Below, one piece after another: positions 1-13,089 of a DNA stretch of 64,000 nt. Source of the DNA: Vitellaria paradoxa (lineage: Eukaryota > Streptophyta > Magnoliopsida > Ericales > Sapotaceae). The stretch spans positions 33,427,176-33,491,175 of the forward strand of contig CM034238.1 in NCBI GenBank assembly GCA_019916065.1, given 5' to 3'. The notes under the pieces were generated by a model. The model saw only the letters and a program-made list of their open reading frames with translations. It was not told where the DNA came from and ran no database searches. Every line of letters begins with the position of its first letter. The first letter of the stretch is position 1. The position numbers were made by a program, and so were the translations under genes.

Positions 1-149
1 AATAAATAAAAGGACAACTCAGTGCACAAGTCTCCCGCATTGCGGGATCTAGGGAGAGTCAGAAATAGACAGCCTTCTCACTGCAAATAAAGAGACTAAT
101 TCCAAAATTCAAACTCTTGACCCCTCTGTCACAACGGAACAAGCTTACT

Positions 150-650
150 ACTGCTCCAAAGACAAAAATTCCAATAAACACCAAGGGAAAAAAAATGAGA
201 AGAGGATGGAGGCAGTTGGATTGATTTTTTGAAAAAAAAAATGAGTGGTACAACCATAAATAGAAAGACAAAATCCATACTAGGAATCTAAGGGCACTTA
301 TTGAAAGTAATGCGCTTGTTCCAAACACACCAACACTCATATTTTTTTAGAATTGTTGTGTTCGCCTATCTGTGTCGTATCTGTGTCTAAAAATATATTT
401 CAAAGCTTTGTATTAAGCAAACATTTCCATAAATACCACGAAAAAATGAGAACCAGAGGGGAGGTGGTTGGATTGATTTTTTTAACAGATATAAAATATG
501 AGCAGTTTAAACATAAATAGAAAGACCAAATCCATAATAAGAAACTATGGACACTTCTAAGAAGGTGATGTGTATGCAACATACACCAACACTCCTTGTT
601 CTTTTTTTAAATTGTTGTGTTCACCTGTACGTGTTGTTTATGTGTTTTTG
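150..650. repeat. Diverged tandem duplication, period about 255 bp
   Basis: Two successive blocks share the same landmarks in the same order. GTTGGATTGATTTT occurs near 215 and 467, a match to CATAAATAGAAAGA follows each, ACACCAACACTC lies near 327 and 583, and AATTGTTGTGTTC near 350 and 609. The copies differ by many substitutions and small gaps, so the duplication is old. No coding signal is convincing; the short frames on both strands are open by chance in AT-rich sequence. Confidence 0.55.
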
Positions 651-659
651 TTGGATATT

Positions 660-1625
660 AGAGGAACACAAGGTACATCTATGTGGGAAGGCATTCGGAT
701 GGAACGGGTAGCTATAGCAAGATTTATTCGGTTTGATGTGTGTAGGGGTGATGGAATTAAATTCAAGAGTCAGTCATGGCTTGCTGACAGAAATTTCCAA
801 GATATTTTTTTTGGACACTTATTCAATTAGCAAAGGAAAAGGATGCTTCAGTGGCAGATTAATGGTCCTTGACTAGGAGAAGCATATGTTGGAAAATTAG
901 CTTCATGTAGAAAGATTCAGGATAGGGAGTTCAGTGTTTCATAGATTTACTGTGCTTGTTATACTCTTGTAGAGTTGGGAAGCAATGTCAAAATCTAGAA
1001 TTTTTGAAGTAAAGTAATTCTATAATGTTCTCATGGGCAATAGAGAGGTAGATTTTAAGTGGAGATACATTTGGAATTTTGATGCGCCTCCAAAAATCTT
1101 CTCGTTTATTTGGTGTGTGATTTAACGGAAAATTCATACAATTGATAATCTCAGAAGTAAACAAATGCTGTTTATCAAGAAGGAAAATGAATCCATTGAT
1201 CATTTGCTTATTCACTGTCCATGGACATGTAAGTTGTAAAATTTGACTTAATCTTGTTTTGGTATAAGTAGGGCATTTACATTAAAAGCAAAACAAGTTT
1301 TTTAGGTTTGGTGGGGGGTTAGAATTTTGAAGAGGATGAGAAAAACTTGGAGATTAGTTCCTTTTTGCATTCGGTGGTTTGATTAGGGGGAGAGGGATAG
1401 AAGATCCTTTCAAGACATTGAATTTTCATTGTATAGATTGAAAAGCTCATTTTTATCCATTTTGTTTAGTCGGGGCATGGACTTTAATGGTTACATGTCA
1501 TTTATAGGACACATGGAGGTTTAGAATAGCTCATTGATTGGCTCCTTTTTACATGCAGGTGGTGCCCCCTTGATGCCTATCAATAATGTACTTGATGAAA
1601 AAAATTAAAAAAAAAAAAAAAACAT
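660..1625 (+). mobile_element. Degenerate LINE 3' fragment (zinc-binding domain end)
   Basis: Conceptual translation across several frames and stops gives the C-terminal part of a plant L1-type LINE polyprotein. A GDG-containing stretch with a following tryptophan lies near 740-790. A reverse-transcriptase zinc-binding (zf-RVT) region lies around 1080-1230, with the pattern FDAPPKIFSFIW, then ENESIDHLLIHCPW. The fragment ends in an A-rich run near 1597-1620, as expected for a target-primed insertion. The 5' part is missing. It lies in the intron downstream of exon 5 of the dehydrogenase gene, on the opposite strand. Confidence 0.7.
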
Positions 1626-2103
1626 AAAAATTGGAAGCTACACAAAAATAAAATTGGGTGCTAGAAACCACCATACCGATTTCCCTCCATGATCTAGGAA
1701 TAATAAAATATAGTCATGGACACAGTGAATCAGCGACACTATCATATGATGGATCTAAATTGTTTTAGCATCTGGGGGAATGTCACAGAAAAGTGGGGGC
1801 TTTGAGGATATTTTCATGACAGTAACTATTCTTAGTATGGATTCATAATTTTAGTACAATTCTTCAGAAAAGTTTGTTTCATAACTATTTCATAACACTC
1901 CCTTCAACCAAATGAAAGGGAAGTAACTGAGAGTTTCCTGCCTTTGGCAGGTCAAAGTATCTCTCCTAGTCAACCAAAAATATTTTTATGCAACTATAAT
2001 TAATCTGAATCCTTCATGCATAATTAGAAGAAACATTGCACAACTATAAACCTGAGAGATTCATTTCTATTAAACAGGTATATTATGAATATCACTAGCT
2101 CAC
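1626..2103. other. Intronic DNA left of exon 5, no gene seen
   Basis: This AT-rich stretch lies immediately downstream (on the minus strand) of the exon 5 donor of the dehydrogenase gene. I see no coding, repeat or RNA signal in it. The next exon of that gene is not within the window. Confidence 0.4.
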
Positions 2104-2180
2104 CTCAGGACAAAGCACATTGACACGAATTCCTTGTCGCTTGAATGGAACAAGTGATCTAGTAAATAGAACCACTCCCC
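2104..2180 (-). CDS. NQR-like SDR exon 5
   Basis: Acceptor CCATAG and donor GAG|GTGAGC. The exon reads [20 protein letters not shown] followed by NVLCPE, the family block just after the YxxxK motif. It ends in phase 0. No further exon is seen to the left within the window. Confidence 0.8.
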
Positions 2181-5100
2181 CTATGGAAAAATCATTTTAG
2201 GACACAAAAGGTACAAGATGAGGCATATATCAGAAAATAGAATGCACGTATTGTGTCTATGGGTAGGCATTGATACATTAGAAGTATAAAGAGGCCAGAA
2301 TAATGTTGATACAAAAACTAACATATATATATATATATATGAGGAAAACCCAATAGCATGAAGTACAGAACACAAACCTTTGGAGGCAGAGTATATAGGA
2401 TCATGATACATTGGATAAAGTCCAGAAGAAGAACCCAGGTTTATTATTACACCAGCCTTTTGCTGCAGCTTGCATGATTTGGATCTGCACCAAATTTAGA
2501 TGATTACTTGACTTGTACAAAATACAAGATGACCATCTTAAATATAATGAACAAGATTCAGAACAATCTAAAAAAATCAGAAGAAACCAATTTGCTTCTG
2601 GATGCAAATCTGTTGCGATAGGTCTAAATGCAAAATGAAGACCCAACAAATAAACGAAAAAAGGACACATGAACAGCCTTTCATACCCAGAAAACATGCT
2701 AAGAAGTTGATGGAAAACTCAACAGTTAAAATAAAAAATATTTTGTCTAGTCCTATACCCAAAAAAGATGAATATATATTAATGAGAGAAGACCCAAGAA
2801 GTAAGGGAAATTTAAGGTACCGCATCCATATGAAACAATCCTCAACACATCGGACAATAATCCAGATTTATCCTATTATTTTTAATTGTTTTTAGAATTA
2901 CACACTTTTTGAACACCGAAGGGACATGTTGCCATCATCTAGACAAATGACTCACATTTCAAATTTGAATAAAAAGAACGTAGGAATGAATTAATAAAAT
3001 AAAAACATAGGCTTATCTAGATGCATAATGAGCCAAACTCAACCAAGCAACCTTGTGCTCAAGTTCGACTCCAATTTCAAGGAATATTCAGCAAGCTCAG
3101 TGAAGTGCAATGATAAGAGAATTAAGCCAAGGGAAGAAGAAAATAGCCAAGAAAGAGAAGAAATATCCAAGAGAGGGACAAGAATAAAGGGGGAGAAAGA
3201 AAATTAGCTCACAACCATATTTTATTATCAATTCTCTATACTCAATCCTGAAAATACAAGGAACAAACTAGTCTTATATAAGTCACTACCAGATAAGCTG
3301 AGGGGAACCTAGGGTAATCCAAGAGAGAAGGAGCCCTAGAATAACTACAATTCAGCCTGAAACAAACAAAAGCATAAATAAAATGTCCTAGGATATGGGA
3401 ATCTGATATCTCATCAATTCTCCCAAGGTGGGAAGAGATTTAACCTTGGCGAGTGGAAAGATGTGCTCCTTCTAGAAATCACCCAACCACAAGCTGAGCG
3501 CCTAGATAACCTTCTTGCGAAGCTAGTACACATGTAAGATGGTTGATCGAAAAATGGTGTCCCCACCATCTCTCCCAAAGTAGGAAGACCTCGAGCCAGG
3601 CAAGAGGAGATCCTGCAAATCAGGATCAAGCTACTGAAAAGTGGACCGATAAATCCAGGCAACATTAAAGTCTAGTCAGCCAATCCAGCGAACCAAGTAG
3701 CACTAAATTGTCCCCTCCTTGGTGAAGACAATCATATCCCCTAAAATAGTATCAATTTTATCTATATGTGTCTGCTTGAAAGGTAATGGAGTATGAGGAA
3801 TAGGAGGGCTAATATCAAAAGTATCATAAGGGGGAAAAGGGTCACCTAGGGGACTGAAGCAGCCATGAAAAGCAACCAAGTCCTCGACATTAAACGTAAA
3901 GCTAAAAGCAAACTCAAGGGGAATGTCAATGACATATGCAATTGGACCAGCCTACTTTGTAATTTTAAAAGGACAAGCACTTTAAAGTTGCAATATGAAA
4001 CCGATGCTAGACTAATGCTATTCTAATCGAATTCAAACCATTATAGAATCCCCAACTTTAAATTCAACATGCCACCTATATGTATCAGCACAAAAATTGT
4101 AAGAGGTATTACTAGCTGCTAGTTGTTTATTGATGTCAAAATGCAAATCATGCAATTGTTGACCAAATATCTTGCAGTCATAGACACACTAGCATGTGGA
4201 CAAAGGAATTCGCCTGTTGGGCAAATAAATCTGATACCAAATACGATGTGAAACCAGAAGAGAATTCAACCAAAGGGAGAAGAAAATAGCCAAAAAATAG
4301 AAGAAATATTAAAGAGAGGGGGAAAACACAGAGGAAGAAGGGAACTCAGCTAGCAAGCATCATTTCATTATCAATTCTTTATACTCAATCATGCAAATAA
4401 AAGGAATAAAAACACCTATATATGCCACTACCAGATAGGTTAAAGGTCACCTAGGGTAACCAAAGAGACAAGGAGCCATAGCATAACTACAATTCAGCCT
4501 CAAACGAACAAAAACATAAATAAAATAACTCCCAAGACTTGGGAATCTAATGTCACGTCACTTGACTCAAGCTCGATAAGGATTCTAAGAGTTGTGGTCG
4601 AGCTCAGCTTGAGCGAAAAACAATCTTTGCAAACTCAGCTCATGCAGGCTTGTATCTCATAAATCAACAATGAAATGTTTCTAAATATCAAGGGAAGAAC
4701 ATCTTTACTTTGTATTGTTGCCCCTTCTAATTTGTTAACCAATGTATTAGACTTAATATTTGAACAAAATCATGCGTTTAAATATATATATTACAAGTTC
4801 AAGCTTAAATTGTAAGTTCAACCTCGGCCCAATTTTCTTCTCAAATGAGTGCAGGTATTCAATCCACCAACACAGAGGCAACTCATCCCATCCGTACTTA
4901 GTACTCGACTAAGGGATGCCTAGTTTCTTCATAAGCTCCACCAAGGAATCTTAATCTGGTCAAACCAACTCCAAATCTCCATCAGTATCTTCAACTCAGC
5001 CTCTATAAAATTCACCTTAGCTCGGAGCAAGGCCTATGAACTTTTTCCTCCACCGAGGGCACCGTCCACTCATGAGCACCCTTGAGGTTCTCCTGGTCCT

Positions 5101-8100
5101 CCCTCCAGGATTTGAATACTTGACTATGTTATCAGTCAAACTTCCAATCCTTTAAAGTTACAGATTTAGAGATCGCTAATGGAAGCTTTAAATCCATCCC
5201 AAGATGAAGTAGACCGAATTGTCTCAGAATATTTGGAAAGGGAAGAACATTATGGAAAGATTTGATTTGGGGATTAGATTACTTTGTGCAAGTCAAGTCT
5301 TAGCCTTTTCCATTTTTATAAGATTTTTATTCTTTAATTATGTTGGGATTTATTTTCACTATTCGGTTTCCTATTTTGAAGATTATTATTCCCTTTTTTT
5401 TTTTTTTTGAAAAGATAAGTTTTATTGGTAGCATCGAATGAATGCTAAGAAAGAGAGAAAAAAACATGTTACATCTACCCCCCAATCACTGCATGCTAGC
5501 AACAAATTGCATAAAATTACAAAGTTCAATCACTTTACCCTCTTCAACCCAATTATATAAACAAGTGAGGAAAAAACTTTTAACACTCAAAACAGTCCTC
5601 TCAATGTTGTCAAATATCCTCCTGTTTCTTTCCTTCCATATGAGCCAGAATAAGCAAAAGGGCACCATATTCCATATCTTCTTCCTCCTCTTTCCCATTG
5701 GTTGACCCCACCATACTAAAAGAAACTTCTTGAGATTCTTAGGGAAACACATATGGACTCCAAACAAGATAGTATAAAACTCCACAGCTCGGCTGACCAA
5801 GAGCAATGGAGGAACAAATGGTCAATTGATTCTTCACAATTAAGACATAGGGAGCATCTATTAGCCATTGAGTAACCCCTAATTTGTAAATTATTCATGG
5901 TAAGGATCCTCCCCTTTGCTGCACACCAAGAAAAAAAGATGATCTTTGTAGGAACCAAAGTTTTCCATAATTTCCTTCAAGGAAAGGCTTTCTTCTCGTC
6001 ACCCAGCAAAGTTAGATAGAAGGACTTCACAGTGAACATGTTTTGTTGTGTCTTCTTCCATATCATTGCGTCTGCTTTGTCTTCTATCTGTAAACAGTAA
6101 AGAAGTTTCATCAGTGAACTATAGCTGTCTAGTTCCCAGTCATTCATATTTCTCCTCAGCTGGATATTCCAAACTCTTTTCGGTCCAAAACTAGTGCTGT
6201 AATCTGAAATCAAGGCATTTTTGTCAAATGCAATGGCATAAATTTCAGGATATAGCACTGATAAACTGCCAGCCTCCAACCATTTGTGTTTCCAAAATAA
6301 AATTCTGTCTCCCTTACCCACTTTCCATAAGATGCAACTGTCAAATTTATCCCAAATCCTTCTAATACATTTCCATATGCTAGTGCCATAATAGTTTGAA
6401 ACCTCAGCTGAGATCCATCCACCCTTCTTCTCCCCATATTTTATTACAATCAATCGTTTCCATAGACTAGAGTTTTCATTAGTGAATCTCCAAAGCCACT
6501 TCCCCATCAAAGCTACATTATGCACCCTCAGCTTCCTTATTCCAGCTCCACCCGATTGGATAGACTTACATACAACTTCCCAGTCCACCAGATTATGTTT
6601 GAAAATTCCTTCAATTCTTCCCCAGAGAAAATTGCGTTGAAGTTTCTCCAACTCCTTTAACACAGAAACTGGGGCAGGGAAAAGAGAGAAAAAGTAAGTT
6701 GGGAGGATTGAAAGTACACTTTTGATCAGAGTGATTCTTGCTCCAGCTGATAAATAGCTTATCTTCCATTCTGCTAGTCGTTTCCTGCATCTTTCAATTA
6801 CAGGTTTCCAGATCAGTTTGGAGTTTAATTTGGCTCCTAGTGGCATGCCCAAGTAAACAGTGGGAAGGGAACCTGTTTTGCAGCCTAAAACAGCAGTTAG
6901 TTTATCCAAGACTGAGCATGGTCCCACTGGTAGGATCTCAGATTTGCTGAGAGTAATTTTCAATCCTGTAACTGCTTCAAATCCCAAGAGAATGCATCTT
7001 AGGTGGCCTAATTGTAGTAGATCTGTACGACAAACGATGATTGAGTCATCTGCAAATAATAAGTAGGAGATTCTGAAGTTGCTTTTGTTGGGGATTGCTG
7101 TAAATCCTTATATAAATCCTGCCTTTTCAGCTGCTTGCATCATCCTGCTAAACACTTCCATTACCAAGATAAATAGAAAGGTGAGAGGGGGTCTCCTTGT
7201 CTCAGACCTCTAGATGTAGCAAGGAATCCTTCGGGAGAAACATTAATCAAGATGGAAAAACTAACAGTGGAGATACACCATTTTATCCACTGGCACCACC
7301 TGTTACCAAAGCCCATCCTTTTTAGCAAATAAAATAGAAAGTTCCAATTTATATGGTCGAAAGCCTTCTCTAAATCCAGTTTGCAAATGATTCCAGTTTT
7401 CTTACTCTTTAGTTTTGTGTTCAAAATCTCATTGACAACCAAGATGGCATCCAATATCTGTCTTCCCCTTACAAAAGCATGCTGGGAATCAGAAATGAGT
7501 GTTTCCATCACCTCTTTTAATCTGCCAGCTAGCACTTTCGATATAATCTTGTAGACTGCTCCCACTAAGCTTATAGGCCTGTAATCCTTTATCTCCACTG
7601 CACCCTTCTTCTTTGGTACCAGTGCAATAAAAGTGGAATTCAAGCATCGAACAAATCTGCAGCTGCTATGGAAGTCTTCAAAAACAGACATTAAATCCTC
7701 CTTTAAAATATTCCAGCAAGTTTTGAAAGAAAGCTATAGTCCATCCATCCGGACCAGGGGCCTTATCTCCACTTAGATCTATAAGTGCTGAATAAACCTC
7801 AGATTCAGCAAAAGGGATTTCTAAGTTTGCTGCAGTCTGTTGATCTAGTTGTGAGAGTTCCATTTCATTCACCTTAGGCCTCCAGTTTTCTTTTTCAGTG
7901 AACAGATTCTTGTAGAATTCCACTATAGTGTGTTTAATCTCTTCTGTATCATCTTTCAGCTCCCCATTAACCTGCAGCTTGTCAATTCAGTTCTTTCTTT
8001 TGTATGCAGATGCCATCTTATGGGAAAACTTTGTATTACGATCTCCTTCTTTGAGCCATTTTACTCTGGATTTTTGTCTCCAACTAATTTCTTCCATTTT

Positions 8101-11100
8101 GATTAACTGGTTTAATTCCAGTATCTTGTCTTGTCTCTGCTTTCTCCCTTGATCTGAGATGCTGCCAACTTCATCCTTCGAATCAAGTGTCTGAATCTCT
8201 TTTTCCAATTGCACTTTCTGTTGTTCTAGTCTTCCAAAAACCTCTAGGATTCCATTTCTTAAGGTCTGATTTAAGGTTTTTGAGTTTCTGATTCAGCCTG
8301 TAGCTTGCAGACCCTTCAAAGTTGTAGCTGTTCCACCAGGCAGCAACCATTTCCTTGAATCCCTCCACCTGCAACCACATGTTCTCAAATCGAAAAGGTT
8401 TAGGACCTCCTTTCATTCCTCCCCCATCCAACATAAGGGGAAAATGATCGGAGATTAATCTGGGTAATGTTTTCTGCAAAGATGTAGGAAATAAGTCCTC
8501 CCACTCAGGGGAAACCAAGAACCTGTCAATTCTTGATTTGCTGATGCTGTTGCTCCAGGTAAATTTGCTACCGCTGAGTGGTAAGTCAATGCTTTGTGTT
8601 CCTTCTATAAATTCTAAGAAATTTTCCATTTGCTTTGTCCTTTTATTGCAGCCACATTTCTCCTCTATACTTCTAACCATGTTAAAATCTCCCCCCAAAC
8701 ACCAAGTCTGATTCCATCTAAAGATTGTTGCTCCTATTTCTTCAAGAAATTCAGTTTTCAATGCTTTATCCACTGGTCCATGAACTCCAGTGAAAGACCA
8801 GACTGTGTCCTCTTCAATATGCTGAAATAGACAGGAGATGGAGTATGATCCAATCTCAAAGTCCATTGCCTGCAATTTCCTGCTATCCCACATGACTAGG
8901 ATTCCACCCGAGGCTCCTATAGACTCCAACGCAACCCATTTGCACCAGCTTCCTCCCTAGAGAGTTCTGACTGTGATATCATCAATCTGTCAAAGTTTTG
9001 TTTCCTGCAGATAGACCACATCTGGCTGCCATTTTCTAAGTGAAGATCTTATTAACAACCTCTTCTCCTTTCCATTGCATCCCCTTACATTCCAACTTAG
9101 GATTTTAGATATCATTGAAGACATAAAGATATTGGCTCCTCCCATCTATTCGATTCCAGCTCAAAATCCCTTCCTTCCTTCTCATAACTTATTGAGCATT
9201 GCAGGTTCCTTAACTCCCTGGCTCCTCTTCTAGTATGGCTCTTTTGTTGTTTCTTCTATCCACTGGAATGGGTTTTCCTCCTCTCTTCAATTGATTGAAG
9301 TAATTCCATAATCTTATCTTCAAATCCTTCGCTAGATATCCCCAAAATCTTCTTGAATGACTTCATTCTATTAATCACCCAGGCGGAGATCTTGGTTTGG
9401 TCCTTTCCACAGTTCTCCAGTAGCAGAAGATCTGAATCCTCCTGCCATACTTCTTCTAGTCTGAAAAATGCCAAGGGTTGACAGTCAAGAATGTACTCCT
9501 TCTCACTTTCTTTAGGTTCATAGGGGGCAATTATGTTTTCAAAGCCTGTATTTTTTCCTACATCACTGGGATCTTCTGTTTGGTTATTGACTCCAAGCAA
9601 TTCCTCGAGTGGAATACAAGCTTGTGGGTGAATCTGCTGTTGTCTTGAATATTGCTGGAAGGTTCTCCTGGAGCCATACTTTCTCCCATAGAATTTCCAA
9701 CAATCCAAAGAGGAAATAGAATTATCCTTTATTACTTCCTCTTGATGTGTCTCAAAGCTAGGTTCTTCCATTGTTTTCTCCTCATTATACTGACTCTGCA
9801 GAATTTCAAATCTATTTACTGCAGAAGGCCCCACTGAATTTTCTCCTATGCTTCTCATTAATTGTTTGGATTGTTCACCTACTCGTATCCATTGCTCTTT
9901 TCCATCAGTTTCCTCCTCTCTTTGCGTAGAGTCTGCATTTAATAGCCCTTCATCAAGGAGGACTCTCAAAGTTTCAAATTTGTTGATTGTTGGCTGATCC
10001 AAAGATGAGACATTTTTCCTCATTAATGATGTGGGCTTTCTTTCTGTTCTGATCCATTGAACCTTCTCAGCATCCTTTGAGTTTCTCCCTGATTTCTCTG
10101 CCCCGAGGTTCATTAACTTCTTGACCTTTCAATTTCCAAGAATTGGAAGATTCATTGTACCATCATCTTGGCCACGCGCCACCATCTTCTTACCCTTTGA
10201 TGGTCGGAAACTTCCAAGAGCCAAAAAATCCTATGCCCAATCTACCCAAGGCCTGCGTTCTACCCAAATTGGATAGTCATAAGATACTTGGCCCACTAAA
10301 ATCTTGACTGATGCAGGAATGTTCCTTCCATCTCCTCTAATTTTGATTCTAGCCCATCTAAAGCTAGCTATGTTACAGGGATCAGTCTCGGATTCCATAA
10401 ATCCTCCACAGTAGCTACCAATGCTCTTAAAAACATTAGCACTCCATAAGAAAACATATAGTCCCAGCACCTTGATCCAGACTGATTTTTCATTCCAGCC
10501 TCTTCTAGAACAACAACACCAGCTATGCCAAGTATCTAACCAAAGAGGCTCCCCATTTACTACAGTATGCTTCTGTAATATCTTAGCAACCATCTGCTGG
10601 GAAGGAAAAATGAACAGGAACCTCTCCCCATCTAGTTCCTTCACTCCTACACCTCCTGGAATCCTCCATTTTTTATTAACCCAAGCTGATAATTTGGTAG
10701 CATCCAGCTTGGCTGCTCCAGGGCCTCCTACCTTGCCAACTAAACACCTTTTCAGAAGCATACTGTTCTCTACAGCATCATCATAGTTTACAATGACATG
10801 CTGGTCATTGTGACTGCTTCGGATGTTTGCAAGCTGCCATTTTGGAATAGCAGCTGCTTAGCAGTACGACTTGACCTCTTTTGGGACCCTGAATGCTTCT
10901 TCATGAGAAGAAACCTTCATATTTGCATAAGACTTATAATTGTTGTATGAAGGAACCTTTTCACTAGGCAGTAAAACACTAATGAAATCAGTGAAAAATC
11001 TCCAACCTGAACCGAAAGACAGTTCAGGGATTCTAACCTGTCTCCTGCCATAAGGTGCGAACAAACGCAGCTCTAGAATCTTGCTACTGTCCTCTGAGAA

Positions 11101-13038
11101 GATTGTGCTAACAAGAGTTCTAGCTCCTCCTCTAAAGCTGCCTATTTGTTGATGACCTTTGATGTTCCTGTGTTGTTTCGAGCATTTTTTATGCAGCCAT
11201 CTAAGTTCTTCCTCATATAAAACTATAAATCGAACGTAACCTCTCCCTCGTTCAGTAATTTTGTAGCCTCCATTGATCTTGCAATCTTCTTCAATCTCGA
11301 CAGTGACACCTTGAACTTGGAAGGTTTTCCTAGTAGATCCTACTTGTTTGTGTGAACTATTATGCCGAAAATTGCTGGGGTGGTGCATTTTAGCAGAGAG
11401 ACCCCTTAACATGCACCGAGAGCATTTTTTCTCAAAATGGTGCTATATTAGTAGCATGATTATTATTCCTAGTTTTACTACTATTTGTTTTCTATTTAAA
11501 CCATCGTAATCGATGGAGGAAAGCAGACTTTGATTATTAATATAATTTTATTAGAGAGAGTTTCTATCTGCAAATATGTGTGTTATTTTCTAGGTATTCT
11601 TAGACAAAACAGAAAAGTCATAGTCCATCTGCTCAACTGTTCAAGTCATCTGCTTCCACCTTGCATTAGTTGGTATCAAAGGTCATGGCACCACAAGACA
11701 CCGAGAAGGGTCATGGTAACAGTCCGTGAGTTACTACTATTGAGCAAGTTCTAGAACGCGATAAAGTCGCATGGGAGATGCGATGGGACAAGCGTTTCCA
11801 ATGGTTGGAGGAGAAAGTCAGGGGATGTTAGCCCGAACAAATGACCTCCTTAATCATTGGGAATCAACATCAACACCTATCCTTGGATTAATCTTTGGAA
11901 AGTGAACAGTATTCAGAAAGAGAGTCTGAATATTCAAAAAAAGAGTCCTGAATATTCAAATGAAGAACTTCTTGAAGATAAGTTTCCGTTCACATAAAAA
12001 AATACTCCAGATCGAGATATAGATTGAAGTAAACCACTTGTCTTCAAACAAGAACCAAATATTGTTGATAAAGAACCAAAGAATATCTTGTTAACAACAT
12101 TCTCGTACAATAATTCATTCCTATATGGATCTTCTGAAGATTCCTCGAGTATGCAATTGGAGAAATTTGTGAAGGTTCATAATGAATGTTTTGGTGAAAA
12201 ACTATTTTTCATAATTATTAAATCATATCTCCATGCTCAAAAATCAATGAGTAAGTTCGAGTATGAAAGTTCGAATTCGATGACAAATTCTTTCCAACAT
12301 GGGGAGAATGATGCAGACCGGATTGCCTCAGAATATTTGGAAAGGGAAGAATATTATGGAAGGATTTGATTTGGGGATTAGATTACTTTGTGGAAGTCAA
12401 GTCTTAGCCTTTTCCATTTTTCAGAAGATTTTTATTCTTTAATTATGTTAAGATTAATTTTCTTCATTTGGTTTCCTATTTTGAAGATTACTACTCCTAG
12501 TTCTACTAGTAGTTGTTTTCTATTTAAATCATTGTAATATATGGAAGAAAGCAGACTTTGATTATTAATACGAGAGAGTTTTTCTCTGCAATTCTGTGTG
12601 TTATATTCTGGGTATTTTAGACTAAACAGAAAATTCATAGTCCATCTGCTCAACTATTCGATTCATCTGCTTCTGCCCTACATCACGAGAGCTATCAACT
12701 ATCCAAAGATCTTACCCCTTTTTTTGGCTTGCTTGTACCATAAGGTCACTTTCTTGACTTGGCAGGATCACCAGAGACCAACAAATTAATGGCTAGAGTT
12801 AGGGGATCCTTCGAGACTCCCCCACTCAATCTAGAGGAAGACATCACAAGACAAACCTTGCAATATTCTCACCTCCTTAATGGTCATAATTCCTTAAACG
12901 CTTAGTCATGCAGTAGATGGCGCCATTCAATTACCTTGATCAACCACCCCCCCCCCCAAATACACATCACCCACTTTGTCAAACCTAGACAACAACGTAG
13001 ACAACAACATTATCAACCTTTCACCTAACCATAGCCTC

Positions 13039-13089
<51 letters not shown>

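Larger units (their letters stand above)
5393..11457 (-). mobile_element. Full-length L1-type LINE
   Basis: A 6.07-kb minus-strand element bounded by the 12-bp direct repeat GATTATTATTCC (5381-5392 and 11458-11469). It ends in a tail of about 15 A (T run on the plus strand near 5394-5410). Order from its 5' end: ORF1 with a DUF4283-like region, apurinic endonuclease, reverse transcriptase, zinc-binding domain and short 3' UTR. Frameshifts and stops interrupt both ORFs, so it is dead, but all domains are present. It sits in the 5' LTR of a smaller element inside intron 3 of the dehydrogenase gene, on the same strand as that gene. The target duplication and A tail show target-primed insertion. 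Confidence 0.9.
5205..12682 (+). mobile_element. Small non-autonomous LTR element split by a LINE
   Basis: The LTR at 12309-12682 (374 bp) matches 5205-5392 plus 11470-11665 (384 bp). The 5' LTR is therefore intact once the LINE at 5393-11457 is removed. Shared words include CAGAATATTTGGAAAGGGAA and GAAAGCAGACTTTGATTATT. A primer-site-like TTGGTATCAAAGG follows the left LTR near 11670. A purine-rich GGGGAGAA precedes the right one. The interior (about 640 bp) starts with a short frame, MAPQDTEKG, then [20 protein letters not shown], with stops: a gag-like remnant with no enzyme domains. It is antisense to the host gene. No clean 5-bp target duplication was found. Confidence 0.75.

Noticed and set aside
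2577..2895. Opposed frames of 82 and 97 codons near exon 4
   Set aside because: They overlap each other on opposite strands, lie in the SDR intron and show no conserved pattern.
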